5,287 nt of DNA from Desulfobacterales bacterium (GCA_029932495.1 JAOZPY010000229.1:1-5287), one strand, 5' to 3'. Shown: positions 1 to 5,287, counted from the first letter of the stretch. Notes: a model not told the origin generated them from the letters alone. Numbers and translations: made by a program.

Positions 1-57
1 ATGACAGCCTTTCAGGAGTAAGGTACTAATAGCTAACCGCTAATCGCTTAATTTAGC
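1..57 (+). rRNA. possible 3' end of 23S rRNA (partial)
   Basis: GGTACTAATAG at 22-32 matches the conserved segment near the 3' end of bacterial 23S rRNA. The preceding TTCAGGAGTAA (12-22) can be lined up with the usual CTCAGCTGACA-like stretch. Downstream, GCTTAATTTAGC (46-57) could be the 3' strand of helix 1, which closes the molecule (GCTTAACC in E. coli). Against this, the interval between GGTACTAAT and GCTTAA is about five bases longer than usual, and only ~57 bases are available. The end at 57 is a guess. The stretch also forms a small inverted repeat, TAGCTAA (30-36) with TTAGCTA (53-59). A chance match in an AT-rich intergenic region is the main alternative. Confidence 0.4.
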
Positions 58-67
58 TAAAATAATG

Positions 68-121
68 CTTGACAACGGTTTCGTCGGCTGATATTTGCCG
101 AGAGGATTGATAATTGTCAAG
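68..121. repeat. nested inverted repeats in upstream region
   Basis: CTTGACAA (68-75) and TTGTCAAG (114-121) are exact reverse complements. Between them, TCGGC (84-88) and GCCGA (97-101) form a second, inner inverted repeat with an 8-base loop. Together they could fold as a two-tier hairpin or be bound by a dimeric regulator. The outer left arm contains the perfect -35-like TTGACA. If the 23S call is right, this could instead be an rRNA trailer processing stem. No U-tract follows, so it is not an obvious terminator. Confidence 0.45.
69..97 (+). promoter_or_regulatory. candidate sigma-70 promoter for the surface-protein gene
   Basis: TTGACA (69-74) is a perfect -35 hexamer. Seventeen bases later TATTTG (92-97) is a weak -10 match. 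Transcription from here would give a leader of roughly 190 bases before the ATG at 296. The -35 lies inside the left arm of the 68-121 inverted repeat, so a protein bound to that repeat could block or recruit polymerase (inference). Other AT-rich stretches at 108-145 could also serve as -10 elements. Confidence 0.25.
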
Positions 122-149
122 GTGTTTTAAAATTATGGATTTAATCTAG

Positions 150-253
150 TGGTCAACATAAGCACGGCAAAGTCGATGGGGGAGGTGATGCCTCAGTAAA
201 ATGTCGTTCTTCTATTAGTTGCATGTTGCGGGTTCAATGGAGAGGTTGAGCCA
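150..253 (+). promoter_or_regulatory. possible structured 5' leader RNA upstream of the surface protein
   Basis: TGGTCAAC (150-157) can pair with GTTGAGCCA (245-253), giving eight base pairs with one bulged G (250) and closing a domain of about 100 bases. Inside it GAGG (182-185) and CCTC (191-194) form a short hairpin. The domain ends about 40 bases before the start codon and 28 before the ribosome binding site. Size and position fit a riboswitch or mRNA-stabilising leader. I recognise no known riboswitch core, and pairing of this length can occur by chance. Confidence 0.22.
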
Positions 254-281
254 GCGTTTTATTACAAATCAATATTAGCTG

Positions 282-289
282 AAGGAGGA
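282..289 (+). promoter_or_regulatory. strong ribosome binding site of the surface-protein gene
   Basis: AAGGAGGA lies six bases before the ATG at 296. It is a near-perfect complement to the 3' end of 16S rRNA at good spacing. This fixes the start codon and predicts high translation, as expected of an abundant envelope protein. Confidence 0.85.
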
Positions 290-295
290 AAAGAG

Positions 296-1960
296 ATGAG
301 AAAAATTTTTAGTTTGATGCTGGTTGCTCTGTTCGTAACTGCGGTGGGCATTTCCGGTGCCTGGGCTTCAACGGTTGCATTGGGAACCGCAGCCGAAATC
401 GCCAATGGAACCTACACCTACAGTCAGCGCACCATCGCCGCCGAATCATTCGCCCAAAATTACGACGTTGACCTGGATGACGCGGTTAAGACGATCAATG
501 CGGTCGGTGCTGGTAATAACCCCCTTGTCGACGCCGGTGACAAGCTCGGTATTGAGGCCAGTTGGGGGATGAACGCCGGTGACATCATTACGATTACCTT
601 CAATAACGCCCGCTATATGGACGGTGATGCCTACCTGATCGCTGAAGAGGCCGCCGCTGAACAACCCACGGCAGGGGCCTGTGACTTTAATAATGATTCC
701 GACAATCTCGATGTTGTCGAGATCGCCAGTAACTTCGGCAGCCTTGATAGCACCAACGGGGTTACCACCGTTACCTTGCGGGTCAACAACGGCCTGGTTC
801 TGCCTACCGGCATGCAGATGGTTCTGGTCAGCAGCACCGCCAGTACCGAAGATGGTGGTGATGGTGTCATTGATAACGACACTGACAACCCGGTTCTGCG
901 TATCCCCCTTGGTACCGCTGCTGGTGTCAATGTGTACGTGCAGGTTTCCGCGGTAACCAGTGGCGGGGTTGCCATCGGTGCAGCTACCTGCATCGGCTAT
1001 ATTATGGGAACCGAAACCCAGTTCGATTTTGCTGTAGCCAACGCCGGAACCTCGGTGGTCGATGTGGATGCCGCCGCCGGCTCCAGATTTGCATTTGTCG
1101 AAGAAGGAGTAGCAGGTGACATCATAACAAGCGCGAACGACACCGACCTGACCGCCGCCGCCGGTACCTATACTTTCAGCAATGATGCTAATGGCAGCAT
1201 CGAAGATTTTATTACTTTGGTTGCGGCTGACAGCCTGGATTTAACCCTGACCTCAAGTACCGACCTCAGCGAGGTGGATTATAGCAGCAACCGTGTTTAT
1301 GCCGAGATGGGAAATGGCGGTAGTGGGACTACTAACGAAACAAATTATGGTTTTGCTTATGATACGGCAACTACCTTGGTTGAGAACATCGCCGGTGATG
1401 ATGTTGATACAGCCGTACCGGAAAACAACTCCTACACTGACGACATCTACATCGGAGTGGAAGGCGATGGGTCCATTGACGTGCGGACCTGGACTCTTGA
1501 TGCCGATCTGAACTTCAACGACCTCCAGTATACTGACCACGATTGGAATGCCGCAACAATCTCGACCTGGTCCCTAAACGGCTACCAGGCCAAGATTCCC
1601 TACATGCTGGCCAAGACGGACAAGCATACCGTCCTGCGGCTGGTCAATCAGGGCAGTGAATCTGCTGATGTCACCATCGAACTGATGGGGCCGAGCGGAG
1701 AGACCGCCACGGTCGAGTATACCGGTGCTGATGGCGTCCCGGCCAATGGTTCCAAATTCTATACCGCCCTGGACATTGTAGATGATGCCAGCGGTTGGAC
1801 CGGCGGCGATATCTTCACCGCTACCGTGACCATGAACTCCGGTAATTCCCAGTCGATGATAGAGGCCTATGTCTGGAGCGATCTCGGCTACCGGCCGACC
1901 ACGACCTACGACACCCGCAGCCCGGTTGCCAACGCCGCTGGACAGGGATTCTCAAAATAG
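296..1960 (+). CDS. secreted acidic surface protein, putative S-layer-like
   Basis: The 554-residue product starts with a Sec signal peptide: positive MRK, a hydrophobic stretch to about residue 20, and AWA at 22-24 with likely cleavage before S25. The mature chain is rich in Ala, Thr, Gly, Asp, Asn and Val, low in Lys and Arg, and has two Cys (129, 232) that could form a disulfide. Composition and alternating hydrophobic residues suggest a beta-sandwich protein. Acidic segments at 130-139 and 186-199 resemble calcium-binding loops; the second looks like a thrombospondin type-3 repeat. The C-terminal part (about 428-541, beginning NGYQAKIPYML) reads as a separate Ig-like domain of the kind I associate with surface proteins of Desulfuromonas/Geobacter-like bacteria. 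No transmembrane anchor, LPXTG, PEP-CTERM or SLH domain is seen. The strong RBS and own terminator suggest high monocistronic expression. The S-layer role is inferred; a periplasmic or released protein is possible. Confidence 0.8.
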   Translation: MRKIFSLMLVALFVTAVGISGAWASTVALGTAAEIANGTYTYSQRTIAAESFAQNYDVDLDDAVKTINAVGAGNNPLVDAGDKLGIEASWGMNAGDIITITFNNARYMDGDAYLIAEEAAAEQPTAGACDFNNDSDNLDVVEIASNFGSLDSTNGVTTVTLRVNNGLVLPTGMQMVLVSSTASTEDGGDGVIDNDTDNPVLRIPLGTAAGVNVYVQVSAVTSGGVAIGAATCIGYIMGTETQFDFAVANAGTSVVDVDAAAGSRFAFVEEGVAGDIITSANDTDLTAAAGTYTFSNDANGSIEDFITLVAADSLDLTLTSSTDLSEVDYSSNRVYAEMGNGGSGTTNETNYGFAYDTATTLVENIAGDDVDTAVPENNSYTDDIYIGVEGDGSIDVRTWTLDADLNFNDLQYTDHDWNAATISTWSLNGYQAKIPYMLAKTDKHTVLRLVNQGSESADVTIELMGPSGETATVEYTGADGVPANGSKFYTALDIVDDASGWTGGDIFTATVTMNSGNSQSMIEAYVWSDLGYRPTTTYDTRSPVANAAGQGFSK

Positions 1961-1984
1961 TATATACCGCTGAGACGTATATAC
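1960..1984. repeat. twin GTATATAC palindromes at the stop codon
   Basis: GTATATAC occurs at 1960-1967 and 1977-1984, separated by nine bases. Each copy is its own reverse complement, so the pair is both a direct and an inverted repeat and can form an 8-bp hairpin with a 9-base loop. The first copy begins at the last base of the TAG stop. It sits 16 bases before the intrinsic terminator and may protect the mRNA 3' end or bind a regulator (inference). Confidence 0.5.
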
Positions 1985-2000
1985 CTTTAACCCGAACCTG

Positions 2001-2037
2001 AAAGAGCCGGATGCTTTCTAAGCGTCCGGCTCTTTTT
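2001..2037 (+). terminator. intrinsic terminator after the surface-protein gene
   Basis: AAAGAGCCGGA (2001-2011) pairs perfectly with TCCGGCTCTTT (2025-2035). The stem continues through a T-G wobble and GCTT/AAGC to a 3-base loop (2017-2019), giving about 16 pairs. A run of five T (2033-2037) follows the GC-rich part. It lies 40 bases after the stop codon and should separate the surface-protein unit from the glycan genes. The opposite strand has only a short T run, so it acts mainly on + strand transcripts. Confidence 0.92.
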
Positions 2038-2061
2038 AACGTAACTGTTGGCAAAGAACCT

Positions 2062-2091
2062 GCTTGCTTGCCTCTGTGCTCTGTGTTCTCT
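2062..2091. repeat. short tandem repeats GCTT and CTCTGTG
   Basis: Between the terminator and the flippase gene lie GCTTGCTT (2062-2069), then two abutting copies of CTCTGTG (2072-2078, 2079-2085) and TTCTCT (2086-2091). The block is pyrimidine-rich and unlike the coding DNA on either side. It recalls the CTCTGTG-type intergenic motif seen in many bacterial genomes, but I cannot confirm that from this window. Confidence 0.4.
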
Positions 2092-2096
2092 AGAAA
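2068..2096 (+). promoter_or_regulatory. weak candidate promoter for the glycan gene unit
   Basis: TTGCCT (2068-2073) and TAGAAA (2091-2096) are separated by 17 bases and match the sigma-70 hexamers at four of six positions each. A promoter is expected somewhere between the terminator at 2037 and the GTG at 2160, and this is the best-spaced pair I see. The match is weak and overlaps a low-complexity CTCTGTG repeat. Confidence 0.17.
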
Positions 2097-2159
2097 GCGT
2101 AGCGAACGGGTGGTGATTAAAACATCTTCTTATCTACAGTGATAAACCGGCCATAATCC

Positions 2160-3476
2160 GTGAACCCCGTCTTCCGCCGCCTGAGCAAAAATGCCGGCAT
2201 TCTTTTAACCGGCAATACCTGGGCCTCGATCCTCGGGCTGGGCTCCCTGGCCCTGACCGGTCGCGCCCTGGGCCCGGAGAAACTCGGCCTTCTGGCCCTG
2301 ATTCAAGCCTATGTCACCGTGGTTGACGTACTCTTCAACTTTCAATCCTGGCAGGCGCTGATCAAATACGGCGCCCAGGCCCTGACCGGCCACCAGCAAA
2401 AAGATTTTAAATCCCTGGTAAAATTCGGCTTCCTGTTGGATGGCATAACCGCCCTGATCGCCGCCGGAGCGGCGCTTTTGGGGCTGAAACTCCTGCTCTG
2501 GTGGCAGTTTATCAAGCCCGAAGCCATAACCATGGCTATGGCTTACAGCCTGGTCATCGTTTTTCACCTCTCGGGGACGCCGACCGCGGTGCTGCGCCTG
2601 TTTGACCGCTTCCATCTTTTTGCCGGCCAGCAGATGGCAACCTCGAGCCTGAAACTGATCGCGGTTGCGATTGCCTGGTACGGTAAAGCGGGCCTGTGGA
2701 CCTTTTTGCTGATCTGGATAACCAGCGATATTTTCGCCAACCTCTTTCTCTATGCCGTCAGCCGGCGCCTGCTGCGGCAAGAAGGCTATCGGTGGATATT
2801 TTCGAGTTCAACCGCCGGGATCGGCCGCCGCTTTCCCGGTTTGTGGCGCTTCGTCTGGACGACCAACCTGAACAGCTCCATCCGCATGAGCTCGCGTGAG
2901 CTGGATACCCTGCTGGTCGGCGGCCTGGCCGGAGTCGCGGCCGCCGGTTTATACAAGGTCGCCAAACAGTTTGCCGGTATCCTGGGGAGATTTTCCGACC
3001 CGCTCTATCAATCCATCTATCCGGAACTGGCCGGCTTGTGGGCGGCACAAAAGTTTCGCCGGTTTAAACAGCTGCTGCTGCTGCCCGGCCTGCTGGCCGG
3101 ATTTTTTTCCTTGTTTGTCTGGTTTTTTATCCTCTTTTCTGGTAAGTTTGTGCTGGCGCTGACCATGGGTGAGGCTTTTATCGGCAGCCAACCGGTCCTG
3201 GTTTGGTATATGCTGGCCATGGTTATCGCGGTTTCCGGCTTTCCCCTGCAGCCGGCCCTGCTGGCCATGGGAAAGCCGCAGCTGTCGTTTTTCACCCATC
3301 TCGGCAGCACCGGGCTCTATTTCGCCGTCCTGCCTCTGTTTACTATACATTACGGCGTCTGCGGCGCGGCGGCGAGCTATGTGGTCTACTATCTTGTCTG
3401 GTCTTCGATGATGATCTTTTTTATCCGCCGGACCCTGGCCGCAGCTACGGCCGCGGGAATAAAAGATGAAAGATAA
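2160..3476 (+). CDS. polysaccharide flippase, Wzx/MOP superfamily membrane protein
   Basis: The 438-residue protein is strongly hydrophobic, with about 11-12 membrane segments (for example near 14-33, 42-62, 90-112, 122-140, 160-200, 306-328, 345-363, 378-395 and 400-422). Length, layout and the central segment ELDTLLVGGLAGVAAAGLY (247-265) followed by PLYQSIYPEL (281-290) are typical of polysaccharide biosynthesis/oligosaccharide flippase proteins. Such proteins move undecaprenyl-linked O-antigen or exopolysaccharide units to the outer face of the inner membrane. The start is GTG: an in-frame TAA sits at 2154-2156, the first in-frame ATG is far downstream (residue 125), and the N-terminal RxxxNAGxLLxG-like region belongs to the family. 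No clear Shine-Dalgarno precedes it, so translation may be weak. The 3' end overlaps the methyltransferase gene by 11 bases, pointing to coupling. Substrate cannot be told; a lipid II-type or teichoic-acid flippase of the same superfamily is less likely given the neighbours. Confidence 0.88.
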   Translation: MNPVFRRLSKNAGILLTGNTWASILGLGSLALTGRALGPEKLGLLALIQAYVTVVDVLFNFQSWQALIKYGAQALTGHQQKDFKSLVKFGFLLDGITALIAAGAALLGLKLLLWWQFIKPEAITMAMAYSLVIVFHLSGTPTAVLRLFDRFHLFAGQQMATSSLKLIAVAIAWYGKAGLWTFLLIWITSDIFANLFLYAVSRRLLRQEGYRWIFSSSTAGIGRRFPGLWRFVWTTNLNSSIRMSSRELDTLLVGGLAGVAAAGLYKVAKQFAGILGRFSDPLYQSIYPELAGLWAAQKFRRFKQLLLLPGLLAGFFSLFVWFFILFSGKFVLALTMGEAFIGSQPVLVWYMLAMVIAVSGFPLQPALLAMGKPQLSFFTHLGSTGLYFAVLPLFTIHYGVCGAAASYVVYYLVWSSMMIFFIRRTLAAATAAGIKDER

Positions 3477-4209
3477 ATTTTCCCGGCAAAACGAGCAGTA
3501 TGTGTTTCCCTATCACTATCTGCCGCATTTTGTCGCCGACGGGGTTCCTCTCACTGGGCGGGTTCTCCCCTGGGGCCTGGAGTATCTCTGCTATCTGAGT
3601 TATATTGTGGCGGAGGTGGAGCGGCTCTCGCCGGCATCAATTCTCGATGTCGGCTGCGGGGATGGCCGTTTTCTCGGCATGCTGGACGATAGCATCGAGG
3701 AACGGCTGGGGATTGACCTTTCTGCGCGGGCCATCGGCTTTGCCCGGGCCTTTCATCCTCAGATCGAATATCGCTGTACCGCTCTCGGTAAGATTAAAAA
3801 AAAATTTGCCCTGGTAACCGTGATCGAAGTCCTTGAACATATCCCCGATGACCAGCTCACTAATTTCATCATGGAGCTGAGCGGCCGGGTGGAGAGCGGC
3901 GGCCGGCTGCTTGTTTCGGTGCCGACAACCGTGCTCCCGGTTAACCCGAAGCACTACCGCCATTATACCATCGATCTTTTGCAAAAGCAGCTGCGATGCG
4001 CTCCGTTCGAACTGCTCAAAGCCGACTATATCTATCGAGACCACCATTTTTTTGAATTGCTGCTGCGTCTGTTTAACAACCGCTGGTGGACGCTGAACAG
4101 CCGGGTTGCCCGGCGGTATCTGTGGCGACTGCTGCAGAAACGGATAGCCCGGGCGACCAGGGATGACGGCCGCCATCTGGTAGCGCTCTTCCAGAAGGGT
4201 GAAAGCTGA
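3466..4209 (+). CDS. class I SAM-dependent methyltransferase
   Basis: The 247-residue soluble protein has a Rossmann-type methyltransferase core. Motif I is ILDVGCGDGRF (59-69), the SAM-binding glycine loop; GIDLS (82-86) supplies the acidic residue expected to hold the ribose hydroxyls. VIEVLEHIPD (119-128) is the motif of the UbiG/Methyltransf_11-23 type, and GGRLLVSVPT (145-154) is the post-core strand. NPKHYRHYT (160-168) and the basic, aromatic C-terminus (about 190-235) probably form the acceptor side. Family members in glycan loci often methylate sugars or the end of a polysaccharide chain; the acceptor here is unknown. The ATG lies within the last codons of the flippase gene, with only GGGA (3455-3458) as a weak ribosome site, implying translational coupling. 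A small GGCCG/CGGCC hairpin (3437-3452) lies just upstream. A run of nine A at 3796-3804 (Lys 111-113) is a possible slippage site. Confidence 0.88.
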   Translation: MKDKFSRQNEQYVFPYHYLPHFVADGVPLTGRVLPWGLEYLCYLSYIVAEVERLSPASILDVGCGDGRFLGMLDDSIEERLGIDLSARAIGFARAFHPQIEYRCTALGKIKKKFALVTVIEVLEHIPDDQLTNFIMELSGRVESGGRLLVSVPTTVLPVNPKHYRHYTIDLLQKQLRCAPFELLKADYIYRDHHFFELLLRLFNNRWWTLNSRVARRYLWRLLQKRIARATRDDGRHLVALFQKGES

Positions 4210-4227
4210 TTTTGGGGAAGGTAGAAC

Positions 4228-4233
4228 GAGGAA
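4228..4233 (+). promoter_or_regulatory. ribosome binding site of the asparagine-synthase-like gene
   Basis: GAGGAA ends five bases before the ATG at 4239, which supports this start. An in-frame TGA at 4200-4202 lies upstream and no other ATG or GTG exists in between, so the protein cannot extend upstream into an N-terminal glutaminase domain. Confidence 0.65.
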
Positions 4234-4238
4234 TTGGA

Positions 4239-5287
4239 ATGTCGAAGGTCAAACGGAGAATTCAACAGTATCTTCATTTCGGTTATCTTCCTGATCCTGA
4301 AAGTGCACTTTCCCTGACCGGCCAGGGAAAGCCCGGACGGAATAACGGAATCGCCGGATTGCCGGAGAAGGAGCTTATCCGGCTGGGGGCGGTGAAATTA
4401 AAAAAGGCCTTCGCCGACACAATTGCTGAAATTGAAACTCCAGTCCAGCATTTGGTCCCGTTGAGCGGCGGTCTTGATTCCCGGGCAATCCTTGCCTTTC
4501 TGCAGGAGCATACCCAAAGCTCTAATATAACCGCGATAGTTTTTGGAGTGCCGGGAACCTACGATTTTATTATCGGACAGCAGATAGCCGTGGCCGCCGG
4601 CGTCCGCTGTCTGCAGGTAAACCTGGACGAAATTGTCTGGAACCAGGATGAGCTCATCGCCTGCGCGGCCGGGGTTGGCCGGCCGTTGCCTCTTTTTGAG
4701 ACCTTTCTTTTTTCCCGGATGACGAAATTTTTTACCAGCTCATCCACCTGCTGGAGCGGTTTTATGGGTGACCCCCTGTCCGGGTCTCACCTGCCTGTTA
4801 AGGAAAGTAAATCCTGGGGCGAGGCTTTGTTGAAATTTTGCGACCGGGAGCGTTTTGCGGCCTCGATCAAACTGAATCCGGCTGAATTTCGGCCCGAGGC
4901 TTTGCTGCCGGAAAAACCGTGGCTGGACCCTGGGTTTCTCACCCTGGATGAACAGCTTGACTTTAATCTTCGTCAGTTGGATTACATAAAACCACTTGTA
5001 CTTTTTGGCTGCGACGATACAAAAACCCCTTTTCTCCACCCCGACTGGGTGAATTTTATCCTCGGGGTACCAAACCGCTATCGGCACAGGCAGGAACTCT
5101 ATAAAAAGATACTCTTGGAAGTCTATCCCCGACTTTTCGCGCTGCCCACCAAGACCAACTTCGGGCTGCCGTTGCAGGTGCCGGGATGGCGGCTGAAAAC
5201 TAGAAAAGCGGCGTTGAGGCTGCGCGCCATGGCGCGAAGATTTTTACCGGATCAACCGGAAAATATCTCCCCGATGATAAACTATAT
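4239..5287 (+). CDS. asparagine-synthase-like protein lacking the glutaminase domain (partial, runs off right edge)
   Basis: The frame is open for 349 codons to the window end. PLSGGLDSR (74-82) is the ATP-pyrophosphatase PP-loop of the AsnB/beta-lactam synthetase group. YLHFGYLPDP (11-20) matches the stretch that in AsnB follows the glutaminase domain and opens the synthetase domain. CWSGFMGDPLSGSH (171-184) sits where AsnB has SGEGxDExFGG: the Asp is kept but the first Glu is Phe and the second Pro. YPRLFALPTKTNFGLPL (296-312) resembles the conserved late segment of the family. Such enzymes adenylate a carboxylate and join it to an amine. With no N-terminal Cys nucleophile or glutaminase domain, ammonia would have to come from elsewhere, or another amine is used. 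Context suggests a role in modifying a surface glycan or precursor. The start is ATG with a good ribosome site, 29 bases after the methyltransferase stop, in a likely operon. Direct asparagine synthesis seems unlikely. Confidence 0.85.
   Translation, partial: MSKVKRRIQQYLHFGYLPDPESALSLTGQGKPGRNNGIAGLPEKELIRLGAVKLKKAFADTIAEIETPVQHLVPLSGGLDSRAILAFLQEHTQSSNITAIVFGVPGTYDFIIGQQIAVAAGVRCLQVNLDEIVWNQDELIACAAGVGRPLPLFETFLFSRMTKFFTSSSTCWSGFMGDPLSGSHLPVKESKSWGEALLKFCDRERFAASIKLNPAEFRPEALLPEKPWLDPGFLTLDEQLDFNLRQLDYIKPLVLFGCDDTKTPFLHPDWVNFILGVPNRYRHRQELYKKILLEVYPRLFALPTKTNFGLPLQVPGWRLKTRKAALRLRAMARRFLPDQPENISPMINY
4308..4331 (+). repeat. perfect 9-bp hairpin in the 5' coding part of the asparagine-synthase-like gene
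   Basis: CTTTCCCTG (4308-4316) and CAGGGAAAG (4323-4331) are exact reverse complements around a 6-base loop. It lies in codons 24-31, in a poorly conserved linker of the protein. No T-run follows, so it is not a classical terminator. It might cause pausing or attenuate expression, or be incidental. Confidence 0.4.

Noticed and set aside
30..59. Inverted repeat TAGCTAA/TTAGCTA as a terminator.
   Set aside because: Short AT-rich stem without a following T-run; better explained as part of a possible rRNA end or as chance.
161..200. GCACGGCAAAG recalls the start of a GEMM-I c-di-GMP riboswitch.
   Set aside because: The paired ACGCAAAGCC element and the GGTAGC/GGGTTACC receptor pair are missing, so the match is only a short string.
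145..256. Possible 5S rRNA: TCTAGTGG near 145 and GGAGAGGTTGAGCCAG near 239-254 loosely resemble the two ends of 5S at the right distance.
   Set aside because: The conserved interior of 5S is absent, and the terminal stem does not pair as in 5S.
631..993. Open frame of 120 codons on the - strand opposite the surface-protein gene.
   Set aside because: Low-complexity Thr/Ser/Pro/Leu-rich translation produced by the Ala/Asp/Gly-rich sense frame; no support for a gene.
2205..2780. Long open frame of 191 codons on the - strand opposite the flippase gene.
   Set aside because: It is a shadow of the flippase frame: composition is Gln/Gly/Arg-rich, there is no domain, and the + strand protein is clearly real.
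3637..4176. Open frame of 179 codons on the - strand opposite the methyltransferase gene.
   Set aside because: The + strand carries all methyltransferase motifs; the antisense frame shows no recognisable domain.
4740..5087. Open frame of 115 codons on the - strand inside the asparagine-synthase-like gene.
   Set aside because: The + strand frame is continuous across the region with family motifs; the antisense product looks random.

Overview
The window looks like chromosomal DNA of a Gram-negative bacterium. Evidence is Shine-Dalgarno-led genes, a classical Sec signal peptide, an intrinsic terminator and a cell-surface glycan gene cluster. The putative surface protein and moderate GC suggest Desulfobacterota/Desulfuromonadota-like relatives, but this is an impression from family resemblance and not a demonstrated placement.

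Layout. Bases 1-295 hold no protein gene of ordinary size. The first ~57 bases resemble the 3' end of a 23S rRNA (GGTACTAATAG followed by a GCTTAA helix-1 strand), but no 5S rRNA follows. After it come a perfect -35-like TTGACA, nested inverted repeats, and a leader with a possible long-range stem. A very strong ribosome binding site then serves a 554-residue secreted acidic protein (296-1960), probably an S-layer or other abundant surface protein. That gene ends in a twin palindrome and a strong intrinsic terminator (2001-2037), so it is a self-contained transcription unit.

A ~120-base gap with short CTCTGTG repeats separates it from a second unit on the same strand. This comprises a polytopic MOP-superfamily polysaccharide flippase (Wzx type, 2160-3476), a class I SAM-dependent methyltransferase overlapping it by 11 bases (3466-4209), and, 29 bases later, an asparagine-synthase-like ATP pyrophosphatase (4239 to beyond the right edge) that has no N-terminal glutaminase domain. 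Tight spacing and common strand suggest an operon within an O-antigen or exopolysaccharide locus. The flippase would move lipid-linked glycan across the inner membrane, while the methyltransferase and the amide-forming enzyme would modify the glycan or its precursors. No glycosyltransferase is visible, so the locus presumably continues to the right.

I see no mobile element, CRISPR array, tRNA or defence system, and no convincing wholly new system. The points most worth a second look are the glutaminase-less synthetase with an altered catalytic motif, the unexplained structured leader of the surface-protein gene, calcium-binding-like acidic motifs in that protein, and an A9 tract in the methyltransferase gene.
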